From: Anarhynchus alexandrinus
Taxonomy: Eukaryota > Chordata > Aves > Charadriiformes > Charadriidae
DNA length: 64,000 nucleotides
Reading direction: 5' to 3'
Assembly: GCA_008711295.1 (NCBI GenBank)
Contig: VUYV01000102.1
Coordinates: forward strand, 797,974 to 861,973
Under the pieces are notes generated by a model. It did no database searches, had not been told where the DNA came from, and saw only the letters and a program-made list of their open reading frames with translations. Numbering within the stretch: the first letter of the stretch is position 1; each line of letters starts with the position of its first letter. A program made the translations under genes and the position numbers. Below are positions 13,801 through 27,550 of the stretch, piece by piece.

Positions 13801-16800
13801 TTAGTAAAACTACCTATATTATAAATAAGCTCTGATTGGTTCTGTTTTTCTGTGAAAATGCAGATAAGGATACAGGCAGGAAACACCTTTTATTTGAATA
13901 ATTTACTGAAGCCACAGCAGTGAGAAATGTGACACTGGAGTCCTTTCTGCCCTAAGAGACTGACAGCCCATACCCTGGGCTGTGTGAATCAGGCTTTATT
14001 GTGGGATGGAATAAAAGTGGAAAAATGGCACAAAATCCAACTGAGTGAAGTAGTGCAGTGAATGCAGTAAACACAATGCCTGGGGAAAACACACTGAATT
14101 TTGAGCAAACATGCTCTTTCTTTTCAAGACTGCCCAAGAATGAATTTACTCTGTAATACAAAACATTGCTTTCTGCCTTTGAAGGGCCTGTGAAGGTGGC
14201 TTGCACAGCTCTCTGAGAAGCGAGACGAGAACGATAACAAGTCTGGATGGCCACATGCTGCAAGGATGTCGAGCAAGTGCAGGGGACGGGGGAAGTATCC
14301 TTTGGATGGACAGGACCTGCCTTTATAATCATTTTGGCTCTGGGGTTGCAGCACATCACTCATGAGCTGAGCGGGAGAGGACTCAGCAGCTGTAGCAGCG
14401 TGGTGGGATGGGGGCATGGGTCCCACTGGGCAAGGCTGGCAGAGGGCTTTTCTTTCCTCCCTACTATATGTGTGCCAGCCATTGAGCTACCATTTTAACG
14501 AGTAGGTGTAAGCCAGAAACCTGGGCTTCAGGTTTGAAAAAGAAGTGTTTAAGTGTACAGACAGGCAATTAGGAGCTGCCCACTGCATTTTGGAGGAGAA
14601 AAATGTTAGCAGTGTGAGCGTGAGCTGTGACATGTTACATATAAAGGTCTGAAAATTGGCCCCAGACCAACTTAGTTAATGCTGCATACTGAGGCTATGG
14701 TCCTGTTTGCAGCAAAGCCCAAGGAAGTGGTGTCCAGTAGTGTCTCCCACAAGAAGAATGAGGAGGACCTTTCCCAGTGCCCAGGACGTAGCTGCTCTGC
14801 AGGAATCTCAGCTGTGCGAGGTGAGCATCCCTCTGTGAACAAGCAAGGTGAGGTCTCCCAGTGCATGCAAAGGCAGTGCTCGAGGGCATTTTTGTCCAAA
14901 TCAACCGATAACTGAGGACACGTCCAGGAGACTAGCAACACACTGAATATTGGCTTCTTCTTGGTCTCTCTGTTGGTGTTTTTATTGAGGCAGGTAAATA
15001 AAGACCCTTTAATAGAAACACATGCAGCTTGACATTATGCCATCAGCATACCTTATATCTATGTTTTCAGAGCTAAAAATTAAACCAATTAAGGTCTGGT
15101 TTTATACTGCATATTGGTATCTCATATCTCTGATGTCAGTTTTCAAGAACAAGATATGCAAAGAAGCAATAACTTTTTCACACATTTTGCAGTAGATAAT
15201 ATTTATGGTCTTCTGTTCTTTTTATTTGAACGCGCTCTGCTGGCATGTGCTGCTGTGCAGTGAAACTGTCTGATCTCAGGGACTGATTATGCAAAATTAA
15301 ACTCTGGAGCTCAGCTCTCCTGCTCCCATCATATGTCTTGTTAAATGCTGATATTTTCACATTTCTGTGTAAATATTTCACATGATTTCAGGAGTTTAGC
15401 TTCAGGACATAGAATGAAAAATAAGAGACAAGACAAAATAATTTAGGCTAGTTGGGAGGAAGGAGGAACAAATGTATTAAGATGGCAATTGCATTTTTCA
15501 GTTGAAATACTGACAGGTCTGAGATGACCTGTGAGTTTAAGTTCACAGTTCCCTGGGTTTTTTAAGACTAATGAGTTTTTTTGGTTTGGTGGTATAGAAT
15601 GGGGCATAAAATTCACCCCATAATGTCTGCAGTCAAAACCTTCTGTTTTTCTGAAAGGAAAGTAAGCTTTTATTACAGTGCTTCAAGAGATGGAGTATTC
15701 ACTATCATCCAGGCCAATATTTCAAAGGAGCAATTAAAATCAATATAAACTACAATAAAGAATTTCAGTTATCCATGTTAAGATCTAAAATTAGTCTAAA
15801 ATCCGAATTCAAAGATTCCAATCATCTATGCAGAACCTTTCTCCATGAAAAAGTAAGATTTATGTGCATGGGTCCAATATCAGAGTTAGGGACGAAAGAG
15901 AATCAATTTGTGCAGGCTACTACTGAATGAGAGCACAGTAAAATGGCATTAAAATATTTTATATTTGTTTACACTTCTTTCTAAACTTTGGCCTAAGAAT
16001 ACATAGATTATATTTGCAGCAATTACAGTACATGACTAGTTAACGACACAATGATGGTGCAGAGCAATACTATTCAGCTATTTTGACAAGCCAATTCCTG
16101 TGGAAGCTCAGTCTGTGGCATAAATTCAGTGAAACACTGCATTACATGAAACAGTTTAATGTATATCTCCCTTTTTCTGACTCAAACTGACCAATGAAAT
16201 TAGTGCAGGTGGAGAAGATGGGGCCTGTACTGCAGCCAGTAAAATCTGCTTGAAAGTTACAGAGCAAACCTGACTGAAATGTTTGTTTAAAAGAAAAAAA
16301 TTAGGCAAATTTTTGTGTGTTTGCCAGGGTGCAGGTTGAAGGGGAAAATAAATAATTTTCTTTTGATTCTTTGCAGTTTAGCAGTTGTCCGTTGCTCACT
16401 TGCTAATCCAAAGTGCATATCTTATAGTTGAACTCCTGTCTCATATCGCCTGTAATTTATCTGATAAGAAAAACCATTTTTATCTTTGAAGTTGTAAAGA
16501 TGAGACTCCCTGGTAAAAGTCTATGGCACACCCTTTTTGATTCAGCACGTAGTTAAAGACAGAAGGAATATTAAACTTCGTGTTCTGATGGGAAATCTTG
16601 GAGCTGTTACTTAGTCAACTGTTTTGATTACTGAATTTTGAAGGTACATTTCCAGAAAGAGAAGGAGGAATATTGAAAAAATGTTCCTTCTCTGGCAGTT
16701 CTTGATGTCAATAAGAAAGGTATCACAAACCCTTTTTCTCCAAAAACCGTTCCTATTAATTATCATCCCTCTTCTCAGTCTTATTTCAGGCTCTTCTCGG

Positions 16801-19800
16801 TTGGACTGCAGTGCTGCAATCGACATTTCTGTTTTTCTTTCTGGTATACCCACTTCTGTTTCTACCTGCTCAAGTTCTTGCTCCAGGGAATTGTTAAGGT
16901 AGTTGCTCAGCTTTTACCCACCCTTCTTTTGTTATCTGTCTTCCTTATTTCTTTTTTTCCTTATAGTGTTCTCTATGCATATAACTAGTCATGCATTCAC
17001 TTGTGCATTACTGGAATAGATGAAACATTATTTTCTTTGCCAGCTTTCTGCTAGTGATCTAGCCAATCTGCACGTAGTAGGACAGAAGAGGTCTCCTGAG
17101 AAAAGACTACAGCTCTCTGGCTCTGTCTAGGCTTTCCAACTGTTGTTAAGTGTCACGGGATACGTGGCGTTATCTGCCAAACGCTGACAGAGAGTTGGTG
17201 TGTACAGCGATGCCTTTCTGGATGCAGGGTTTACCTCCTGCAGAAACCAGAGCAAGCACTGTCTGTGATGGGGCTACCACATGCTCAGGCACATCTCAGC
17301 CTGAGGCAGAGGTGCCTTTATACCACCAGAAGGAAGAGTGCCCTGCTATATATATATATCCTGCTACAGGAAAGAAGACCAGGGTGTGATTGATGTCCAT
17401 ATTGCTGGGGGGATGGCTTCTGCCATTACCGATGGGTACTGCAGAAACAAATAGTAGCATGGATGAACTGCAACCCTGTGCTCACTCAGACTTACTTCCT
17501 GGCCACCTTGTCATTTAGCGACATAACCTTGTGCGCAGCGTGACCTACACCGACAAACTGGAGCATGTAAAGAGTTGAAATGTCAGGGCTGACACTGGTT
17601 GTTGCTGACACACACCGCTCTGGGGCGCAGCTGCGTTGGTCACTCTTTGCCAGTGTGACCTTCTCTGTCCATCCGCCATTTGAGCTGTGCTCATAATTAC
17701 TGTCCCTCTGGCCGAAGGGCTTCTCTCCCTTGGGCAGCGCCAGGGGCAGGGGATGGTGTCTGCTCTGTCCCCTAGGTGTCTTGCAGTCCTGTTATACTGC
17801 ACTGTTGATGTCAAAGCGCTCTTCTGAGGGGATAAAACACATGGGTCCATATTAAATTTTGCGATTAAAGTAAAAATCCACCAGCTCAGGTCAGTTTTTT
17901 CGGTGTATTCTGCTGTATGATGCTCTCTACGCTCCCCCTGGTGTCTACACACTATTCTCTTGTGCTCTTGGATCATTTTTATTTCAACCTTCACCTGAAA
18001 AGCAGGAATGTAAGTAGTTGCATTACCTCCAGGGAAAGCTGTCATGCTGTTTGGAGGACAGGACTTTTGCTTTTGAGAACAGCCAGTCCCTCAAAGACAT
18101 GACACGGTGGATGCCAGTCAAGAGCAGAACTACAAGGCCAGCTTGGTGCCCAGGCTGCACGTTAAGGATGCTGAGATATGCTGAGCATAAATGGCATGAA
18201 AAGAATTAAGTGGTTGAGCTTTCTTTAGGGAATTGGGAAATGTGATTTAAATCTCCTTAGATAAAAGAGGGAATTGAACTCTGCCACCCGCACTGCAGCA
18301 AAGGTGAATTGGCTAATGTACACTGAGAGGGAGAGCATAAGGGAATAGAAAATGGGCCATCAACAGCAGCTGCATATAAAAAAAAAGCAGCTGAAACCCC
18401 CTGTTGTTCAAGGACTCGACTAGGTTTACTCAGAACATGACCATTAGACTGAGCCCCTGAGGAGAAGCAGGTGGGAGAACTCCCTATTTCTAGGGCCTGG
18501 ATGGGCTTTGGGGTAAACTGGTTTCTGACCTGAATGGTGTTACAAAGGAGGCACTTTCAGAGTCTGCATGCATGTGTTACTTGAACTCTCTGAGGAACTC
18601 CTAGATAAAACTGTAGAGTGTCTCTGGACTTCAGACACCTTTGCTGGATAGTTTAGCATTAAGTTCAAAAAACAGTTTTGTGCATTTGCAAAGTTGTTCA
18701 TGGATCTGTGAGTAGCCTCACAGCACCAGTCCACCTCCTCCTCCTCCCCTGTCAAGATGCCCGTTCTTATCACGTAGAAAATGCATAAGTGACTCTATAT
18801 CACTGCATACATTTAAGTCACAGAGTTTTGAAAAGCGTGCCTGAAGGCAGCACATGACCTCTGAACCTGGCCCTATAGTTCTCTGCAGTTAAACACAAAT
18901 AACTCATGCAATACAATTAACCTTCATAACACAGTAAAAACTAGAAATTCTCCTTTGAAAACTTAATCCCAGGGATCGCTTTCATTCCTTCCATAGCCAT
19001 TAACTTATTTAACAATAAAAATACACAATGTCCAAAGTGCAGTAAATGGTACCAAGATCAAATTGCAAAAAAAAAAAAAAAAGAACATTGTATCGAAGAT
19101 ATAATATTCTTTTGGGATGAACATGTTCATTATTTTCTATAAATGAAGGCTCTGTTCCACAGAGGTAGAAATTGCTCTGACTGAAGTATCTACTTCGTTA
19201 AAGCTTAATTTATCATTAACAGCATGAGTCAGAGCTGCCATAGATCTACAAGGAAACAACAGGGGAAAATACATGGTCTTTACCCTGAATCCTCTGGTCC
19301 CACTAAAGCCAGATGGTTTTGAGTGTTAAAAGAAAAAAATGGGTTTAGGTACATACTGTTACATCTATACCAGTAAATAAGCCAAGAGGAGGGCACGGGC
19401 TTGAGGACTGTCTCATGACTGTCTGCACCCTTCCTGGCACAGCTGCAGCTCTTGTGACCTGGCACTCTTGCGTGGTGCCGGGCTAGGGCTGATGAGGGGG
19501 ACTTTTTCCAGAAGGGAGCCTGAAATGTGTCCCTCCTGCTTGTGGGCAAAGAAAGCTGAGCTTTGTACATGTGAGATAGACAGTGCCGCTTGGCTCAGAG
19601 ACTGCTCCCCGGCTTACTTTATTCATTAGCAAAGGACGTAGCCTAAACTTGCATCTCTGCTGTCATGTTAGCTCGGACTTGTGCCTGTGCCCAGCCTATT
19701 CTCTTGTCCACACATGTCTAAGTGTTGGCTTGTGGTCTGGCTCTGGTCTGGAGGGAACCAAGCGGGGAAAACCAAGCACAGAGCGTGGGACTGGCTCATC

Positions 19801-19919
19801 CTTCTGCTCTGCTCTCACAGAGGGTACGAGCACAGCTGGTGCAGTCCAGCTGGCTGGAGAACACGGGGTGAAATGGTGCTCTCTGCTCACCACTGCTTGA
19901 CCCCAACTTCCTCTCCCAG
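4871..19919. other. Non-coding stretch with GC-richer patches
   Basis: No recognised gene or clear mobile element. The longest open frames are 166 codons (minus, 18045-17545) and 135 codons (minus, 14359-13952). Both sit in GC-richer patches, lack recognisable domains and look like chance frames. Small TG-rich (about 10710) and TA-rich (about 17348) runs occur. Confidence 0.65.
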
Positions 19920-20316
19920 TCATAGAATCATAGAATAGAATCATAGAATGGTTTAGGTTGGAAAGGACCATGAAGATCATCGAGTTCCAACCCCCTGCCA
20001 TAGGCAGGGACACCTCCCACTAGACCAAGCTGCCCAAGGCCACGTCCAGCATGGCCTTGAACACCTCCAGGGATGGGGCCTCAACAACCTCTCGGGGCAA
20101 CCTCTTCCAGTGCCTTACCACCCTTAATGTGAAAAACTTCTTCCTAATGTTCAATCTAAACTTGCCCTCTTCCAATTTGAAGCCATTCCCCCTCGTTCTA
20201 TCACTACATGCCCTAGTAAAAAGTCCTTCCCCAGCTCTCCTGTAGGCCCCCTTTAGGTACTGGAAGGCCGCAATAAGATCTCCCCGGAGCCTTCTCTTCT
20301 CTAGGCTGAAATGTCA
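19920..20316 (-). mobile_element. CR1 LINE 3' fragment
   Basis: The copy opens with catagaatcatagaatagaa and ggtttaggttggaaaggacc. It continues with aacacctccagggatggggc, gtgccttaccacccttaatg and cttctcttctctaggctgaa, typical CR1 3' UTR read antisense. It closely resembles the copy at the right end of the window and is likely the same subfamily. It is 5'-truncated near 20316. Confidence 0.95.
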
Positions 20317-20481
20317 TCCCTGACTCCTCACCACCCAACTCATGCAGCTGAACTCCCTACACATTTAGTAGCGCCACAGTGTTTCTGGGTAGATGCCTGC
20401 AAAGACCTTGAGGAGGATTTGCTACCTCTCAGAGAGTGAGTTGCAATGAGTAGTCTGACCATATTCCAGTGATGCTCCAAA

Positions 20482-20529
20482 TAGCATGAGTGATTTTTTT
20501 GTTGTAGCATGAGTGATTTTGGTGTTGTA
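20482..20529 (+). repeat. Imperfect two-copy tandem repeat, about 25-bp period
   Basis: tagcatgagtgatttt occurs twice, each copy followed by a gttgta motif, just beyond the truncated end of the CR1 at 19920-20316. It has no recognised function. Confidence 0.8.
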
Positions 20530-21623
20530 AACAGCCCAGCTGCTTTATGTTTTCTGACTGTGGGAGGTTTTTATTTTGTGTACCAAATGGTTTCTGTGGA
20601 AAAATTCTGAAAAACACAACAGAATGGGTGAAAAGGTACAGAATCGAAAGAAAGTAACCAATATAATGACTGGTCCCTCGATGGACAGCTAAGTATGTCT
20701 TCATAAAACAATTTTATCTGAATTTTCTCATGTCCCTCCTATCACTGCATTGTTCATTTCAGTATATATTGTTCTGTCCTTCCACTCAGATGTTATTTCC
20801 TTTTCAATAGGCAAAATATTTGAAAGCAGCTTGTGTTTTTCTTTAGATTTAATGATTACTGGAAATGACTGCACAGACGCAAGAGCCTCAGATCTCCAGT
20901 TAGCTTGGCAATGACGGAAGAAGGTGCTTAAGGAAAGGGTGTAAGAGACATGAGCACATATCTCTGCAGCTTCCAGCAAACAACTATAAAAGGACTTTGT
21001 GAGCCAAAACTTGTGCCTTGAGCATCATATTAAATTTCCAGCAATGAATTTATGGTCCACAAATTAGGTTTTTTTTTCACTTCTTTCTTAAACCCACTTT
21101 TTGCATATTGTGCATTGATTTTATCCATTTTTTTTCAAAAAATTATTGGATATCTTAAACCTGAAATATGTGTTCACCTACATAAGCTGTATGTTTTGTT
21201 CTGTTTCCTCAGTAGGTGTATTTTTATGGAAAGTTGGTCCATATCAGCTGTGGGCCATTTTATGAGTTCGGGGTATACTTTTAAAGAAAGAACCTCACAT
21301 GGAAGGAATGTTCTACCTACAGCGGATTTACTACTGACATTAGAAACACATCACCAGCACAACCTGTAACCCTGACATTTTCATTAATCCCTTGCAGTTA
21401 ATTCCACTTGTGGGGAATTAATTGTACTGTCAAATTATTTAAACAGGGCCTTACCATCTCAATATGACCTCCTTACATCTATTTTGAATTCAGGTGGGGG
21501 AAAGTGGCTTTTAAAAACTGTGATGGAATGTCCCAAATGAGTAATACATAAACTCATTGCAAAAGAAGGAGACAGAAGGTCTGCAGTCATATTTAAAAGA
21601 ATGTATCAGATTACTTTAATGAT

Positions 21624-21656
21624 ATCTGATCAGCATATCTAATCAGCATATCTGAA
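21624..21656 (+). repeat. 13-bp tandem repeat, about 2.5 units
   Basis: atctgatcagcat is followed by atctaatcagcat and then a partial third unit, atctga. It is a short local duplication in non-coding sequence. Confidence 0.85.
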
Positions 21657-22719
21657 GCAATTAAGTTACATCTATAAAATATGAAGCAATGTTAAATTTA
21701 TGTGAGATGGAAACACTGGGTGTGTAACTGCTAATATTTCTCATGGTCAGGAACAATCACAGTGAATGAGAAACTGTGTATGAGTTTTGTGTGCTCTTAG
21801 GAAAAACAACTAGATTCTGTTTGCCTGGAACATAAATTATTCCTTTTCATATAGATATGTAGATATTAATATAGATATTCTAAGATATATAGTAACCAGG
21901 GGATATACCACTTAAAGGAACTGATCAGGTCCCTATTGCAGTCAATAAGTTTTCTTCAGTGTTGAGGTTTCCCTTTCTTTGGAGTTTCAAAGTATCTGCT
22001 GTGATTGCAAAAGATTTCTCAGCTGGTAGGTTATTTGAAAGTCAAAAGTCCAGTCCTTGTGGCTGAATCCCCACATAATTGAAGTCCAAAGATGAAGATC
22101 TTTATTTCAACTTAGTATTTCTAAAGTCTTATGTTTTCTTAAATCAATCCTTATCTGAGGAAGGAGTCTGATTTATGATCTTTCAAGTGTTACTGGCAAT
22201 TGATTGAGTCATTTTACATTAAGTCCATTATGAGCAAGTAGAGATATCGCTAATACTTTTTTTATGTGCTCTCTGTTTACATAGACACAGTTTGGAATGT
22301 CCTCACTGAATTTTATTCCTAGACCTTTCAAAGTCCCATGTAATTCTGTGGAGAGATGCAGGGCTGGGAGAAATTTATTAAGGAGGCATACTTTGGGTCA
22401 TTTCCAAGAGGCAGCTGGAAGTGACACTTTTTTTGTTTGTTTTTCTAAATTCTGAAATATTTTGCAATATACTGCAAGGGTGTTCTTATGGGCTTGTAAT
22501 TATGCCATGCGAAGTGCTGACCCTTCATCTGACTGCGGAGGGGTTCGTATAGATCAGGGGAAACCCTGCAAGTAAGGTTGACTGGCACAGAAGTCACAAG
22601 GAGGATTTGGCTGCCTATGCAAGTGTCTGGCGCCATTTTAGATGCTGTAGGGCCCTGGTAGATGCAGCCAGGACACAGGAACAACAGAATACTTGTGACT
22701 TTCTGGACTGGCAGAAGAA

Positions 22720-22792
22720 AGCCAGACAGAACACTCCAGGGCTTCTCACATCACACTAGGTGCCTATGTTTAGGCAACCGAATTTCACACCT
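22720..22792 (+). repeat. Unclassified dispersed repeat, copy A
   Basis: The stretch from gccagacagaacactccagg to taggtgcctatgtttaggca aligns by eye with 43425-43491 in the same orientation, sharing gccaga, gaaca, agggc, cctatg, ttag and the spacing between them. The family is not recognised, and an old LTR or DNA-element remnant is possible. The true borders are probably wider. Confidence 0.45.
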
Positions 22793-25165
22793 GATTCTGC
22801 ATAATCTCTTTGTCTCCTTCCAGAATTCATCCTAAACCAGGTGTCTGAGGGGCACGATGGCTTGCTCTCCAGAGATATGTCTTTTCCTACTGACAGCACC
22901 GACTGCTTTTTTTCAGGGAAGGATGAAGGTCGATGCTGGAAACTTACTTGTAGATGGCTAAATTAAATGGAAATTAAATGGAGACAGTAATATCATTCCA
23001 CAGTGCATATCTATTCATGAAAACATATTAGAACTCCTTCAGGGCTTTCAATTACCCATCTTCTGCAATTCCAGTTTGAAGATTGGCAAATATCCTAGCA
23101 AGTAACAGTCATTTATACATTTGATATTTTAAGTTAATTTAGTGCTCATCTTAACTGAGATGTTAGTGCTTCTGGAGCAGAATGAATATTCCTTAGGAAA
23201 CAGAAGCAGGGATTTATTTCTACTGCCCTTCAGTCCTGGCTTGGAAAATCTAGTCAGGCTTGCTTGGTTGCCATTTGATCATGGTACTAATGTACTATAT
23301 TTGCTTTAATTCTGGACGTGAGCAAGTGATACAGTTAATCTGGGGACAGCAAAAGCATTCTTGTCAAATACTGAGCAGTGAAGGTCTATGCCTCAAGAGA
23401 TAGGGAACACTGATTATTTTTTTAGATTTGCATCAAGTGTACAGTATGTTAATTGGTTGGACCACAAAAAAATAAGTTCATTTCTCCTTTCCGAGGCTGA
23501 CAAAAATAATACTGATTGTCAGAGATTATAGTAGTTGGTTTTGGACATCATAACCTGATTAGTTTGAAACAAGAAACTTACTTAACCTAAACTGCAAATC
23601 AATTTGCTTGTTAGTTCTATACAAATTGCACTCTCTTCTGACTAACACAGCACACTATATGACAGAACCAGTTCTTCTACCTGTCTTTTGGCCAGCTGAT
23701 AAATTAGTTATATGTTCATAGGAGATTAGAATCACCATACAGACCTTTTTTTGCCTAGTTTTCTTTTTCTCAGCTGTAGAGACATATCTTCCTGGTTAAA
23801 GGAAACAGCCTGGGTGCTCAGAGTCTTTATGCAGAAAAAGAAAAGAAGACAAACAGAGGTATTTCATTTCAACTATTTTTTTTTCCTGTCTGAGAGTAAA
23901 AAAATTAGGTATTGGATCTAAGTCAGGCCATCTAAATCTACTTTATAGAGACAGACAATTCCAGTAGACAACTCATTCTGTAACAGGAGTCTGAGACAGT
24001 GGGCATGATTAACTCTGTGGTGGTGCATCTCTCTCTCTTCACTGGCCGAGGAACATGTCTTTATACCCAGATTTATGGCTAAAGACTTCGGTTTGGCAAG
24101 CATGATTGTTGCATCCTTGCAGCCCTTATACTACATCCTTGCAGACCTTGGGATGAGGTAGGCATTAATTCAGCTGTCACTTCAACTTTTAGGGTATGTC
24201 TATCCTTCAACACACTTCAGCTCATTTTGGCTGCAATGGCTTAAGAACCAGTAGTGCCGCAGAGCTAAGACTCAGGGACTACCCAGGGTCTCTGGATATG
24301 AATGACTAACTAAAAGTAGACTAACTGTGTTAACCTAGAACCTGCTAAGGCATCTGTAGGACTTCTTAGCCTGACCTGGTAAATCCATGATTACCAGTAT
24401 GTGTAAGAGTTAATTATATCGGTTATCTGTTAGCCTGAACGTCACTGCATGATGCTTTTAAGTTGCACATCCTGCAATGTTCCTTCCACAAGTTGTTTCA
24501 ATGGATAGAATATTGCTTAAAAAGCAGTGGTCACTAAGTGTTACTGCCTTTCTTTGAAAGGATTTTCGTCCTGGGGAATGTAAGAGGAGATGATGCTGAG
24601 CAGGTTAAACAAGCTGATCTTCACAAGCCAGGGTTTTTCTTTGGGCAATACCAAGACAACTGCAACTGCAAGGCTGGATGCCACCACTCTTCTGCAACTG
24701 AGAAGCCCATATCTCAGCATTTGTATGACTGACCGCCAAAGACACATAACATCTTTCTGGAGACCTTTGGGGAGAGGACACAGCTTCCCCAAAAGTCCCT
24801 TACGCTGCTGTGACATACCCCCCCCCAGCTTTGCCAGTGATGGACAGACGTTGATGCTTCCCTGACTTCTACAGCTGGAGATTTAGCAGCTGTCATGTCA
24901 ACGTAAGCCTGCTTCTGGCAACATTAACAATTCCTGGGGTTTTATTTTAGGTTTGATGTGCTCTAGAAGCATATGTTGGTTAAGACCTTTGAGCTGGCTT
25001 TGCTTCATGTAAAGTTTGGGACATACGACCCTTGCTAGATGTAACTGTAAAGACTGCAGAAACTGAAGCCTCCATCCTTCACCTGGGGCCTTAAGTGCAC
25101 TTATACATTAAAAAATGCTTATCAAATATGGCATCAGATATCCTGTGTTCATTTAATCTTCATCA

Positions 25166-25344
25166 TGTTGCCCAGAGAGGCCGTGGATGCCCCATCCCTA
25201 GAAACATTCATGGTACAGGTTGGACAGGTCTCTGAGCAACCTGATCTAACTGAAGATGTCCCTACTCATTACATGGGGGTTGGACTACATGACCTTTAAA
25301 GGTCCCTTCCAACCCAAACTATTCTATGATTCTATGGTTCTATG
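25166..25344 (+). mobile_element. CR1 LINE 3' fragment, plus orientation
   Basis: tgttgcccagagaggccgtg, then gacctttaaaggtcccttcc and attctatgattctatggttc form the classical sense-orientation CR1 3' end with terminal octamers. This is the only clear CR1 3' terminus in plus orientation in the window. It is short and 5'-truncated, about 2.1 kb beyond the SLC10A2 stop. Confidence 0.95.
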
Positions 25345-27140
25345 GTTATTAAACGTATTGATTTTACACATAATTTGAGGTGTTTTTCTTACATCTCAAA
25401 GCCATAAACTTCGTCTGCCTGTTAGGTTTCAGTCTCAATTCTTTCCATCTTAAATTACTCCAGTGAGCAAAATTATAAATACTTTCTGACTTTATTCAGT
25501 TTAGTGTTTATACAGTTGCTTTAAATACACACACACACAGTATAAGCAAGACAAACTATTATTCTTCAATACATTTTCAAAATCTGTTTAAAATATACAC
25601 AGAAGCACTGAAGTTTAGAATAGGGGAAGAACAGCAGCTTGGTGTGTAAGAAAGACATGATCCTAAATAACTTCTGCTGCCCATTTTGTGATGGATGCAA
25701 GACAAAGACAGTAGCCTTTTAACTACAGATGTTACAAATAGCAGCTTATCCTCTTCTTGACGAATGTGCTTTTGCACATTTACGATTCCTCCATAACAGA
25801 CTTCACTACATTTTTCTGTTTAATCTTTGTTCCATAAAACATAGTATGCCTTGTTAAGTGCTAACTCCTGCTAAGTGTTAAACTCCTCCTTGGAGGTTAT
25901 GACCACTCTGAACTCCCTTTGAAAACAAAGCAGCTTCAAGCCTCCCAGAACTCAGGAACATTTTGAGACCTTTTCCCCCACATATGGTAGACAGAAATAA
26001 TTTATTCTTTGTTTAATACCGGCACATTTCTGCAGCATTGGAAAGCTACACGTTGGGAACTTAAATTCCACAATTTCAGTTGTGTTTGTAAAAAACCTTC
26101 CACAGTAACTCACAACACCTCGGAAGGTCCACTTGAATATGACAAAGAGGTGTACAGTTTCCATGTGTTGATAGTTGGCTCATTTTTGAATTTTTTAGTC
26201 AGCCAACCTCTCACTCATTTCATCTGAAGTTCTCTGGATGTTTTCTTTACAAAAGAGCTACAGTACTAATGTTACCGAATGTATCCATAAAAAATTACAG
26301 CTGCAAAAAATGTACTGTGCTGTTTCTCTTAGAATTATACTCCTTTTCTCCACACACTTAGGACAGCTTTCCATATGTACTCTTGAATTTTCAGAGACAA
26401 ACAATATATGTGTGCATCCAGTTATTTCTGTCTGTGGTTCATATAATTAAAATCTTAAAGTTATCGACTACATCAGTGTCCACATGTCACAGACACATGC
26501 TAAGTTCAAATGTATTGAGTCCATAAAATAGCAAAAATATATAACTCTCTTGCAAGCACTATTGTCTCATGTTAACAGGGGTGAAAGTAGTCCTGGATGA
26601 ATCAGGGACAGTTTTGTTCCATTTTCAAATGTCTTCCTTTCAGTGCAGAAGCGGATAATTTCTTTCACTTCCAAAATCTCTACCTGCTCCTTTGCATGCA
26701 GCTGTCACGCTAAAATTGCTCTCGGCTTATGCCCTCAGCTTTGTCTCTCTGTTTATGTTTCCAGTACCTAAAAGACCCAGACTGAAGATGCAAAGCTGTT
26801 ACTTTCTATTACTTTGGGCAAAAAATTAGAGTCATAAGGTACCTTGCACTTGTTAAAATTCAAACAATTAGTACAGTGCAATGACTTTATTCTGCCCAGA
26901 CTGACCTAAATGACACTTTATTTCATTATTAGCTTGTTCCAATTTCATGGTTGATTCATGTTCAGTGAAAGTCCTCCAGCCTTATCAGATCTTCCACATC
27001 AACTCCTGTTGCTGCTCAGGCACTTTTACAAGATTTCTCTTTGTTTGGTGTGGGAGTTGAGACTAGCAGACGGATTTGCAGGATCATGCGCTGCAGTTGG
27101 TGATGCAAATATCTGCTTGCTTTTTTAGCAATAGCCCACC
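25345..27140. other. SLC10A2 downstream flank
   Basis: AT-rich sequence beyond the first candidate polyadenylation signal, with other AATAAA hexamers on the minus strand near 26.9 kb. Part of it may be a longer SLC10A2 3' UTR. A short CA run lies at about 25527-25539. No other gene was recognised. Confidence 0.55.
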
Positions 27141-27146
27141 TTTATT
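27141..27146 (-). promoter_or_regulatory. Candidate polyadenylation signal of SLC10A2
   Basis: On the minus strand this is a perfect AATAAA, about 270 nt after the SLC10A2 stop codon. It is the first canonical hexamer I see downstream. Further AATAAA hexamers lie at 26917-26922 and 26886-26891, so the 3' UTR could be longer. No strong GU-rich element is obvious beyond the first. Confidence 0.35.
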
Positions 27147-27416
27147 CTGCCTTTCTTTAAATAATCCATAATAAAAAAATTAAATATTTTTAGGGAATTA
27201 GCTCCAAAACCAGATTCTACAATTGTGGCAGAAACTGTGTTCAAAATCAAAGTAGAAATCTTTCATAAGTTAATCATTTTAAAGTCTTACTGTAGAATAT
27301 CAGCAGAACTTCTCCTTTTGTTAAATATTTCCATAAAGCAACGGCATGTCAAAAAAAAGTTTTAAGTAAACCGTATATCTTATATCTTTTCAGCTGGTGG
27401 GAACAGAGGTAATTGT

Positions 27417-27550
27417 CTATTTGGTCTCATTTGATACAAATCCTCCATTTATTTTAGCATGTGATGATGTTGATTTTGAATCCTCTTTTTCCTCTGTTTT
27501 CTCGACATCTGTCTTTGTTTTGACCCGGTGCCTTCTGTAAACTCGGTAGC
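27417..27550 (-). CDS. SLC10A2: SLC10A2 coding exon 6 and stop (cytosolic tail)
   Basis: The acceptor reads ATCAATTCCCAG|GCTACC. Translation from the split Gly codon gives [17 protein letters not shown], a Glu/Lys/Ser-rich stretch, then [14 protein letters not shown] and TAG at 27419-27417. The NGGF near the end corresponds to the NGGF motif of mammalian ASBT tails, which supports the exon although it lacks its own ATG. Its 43 residues complete the 354-residue protein. The tail is two residues longer than in human and more basic at its start. Confidence 0.93.

Larger units (their letters stand above)
20317..25165. other. Non-coding stretch with minor repeats
   Basis: Apart from the two small tandem repeats and the unclassified dispersed repeat listed separately, nothing is recognised. 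Open frames are short and overlap on both strands. Confidence 0.65.

Noticed and set aside
13952..14498. Overlapping open frames on both strands near 14 kb (up to 135 codons)
   Set aside because: Open on both strands in a GC-richer patch, with no domain, splice pattern or repeat identity. Most likely chance.
24105..24150. Direct repeat of catccttgcag around 24113 and 24136
   Set aside because: Too short and isolated to be distinguished from chance in this amount of sequence.
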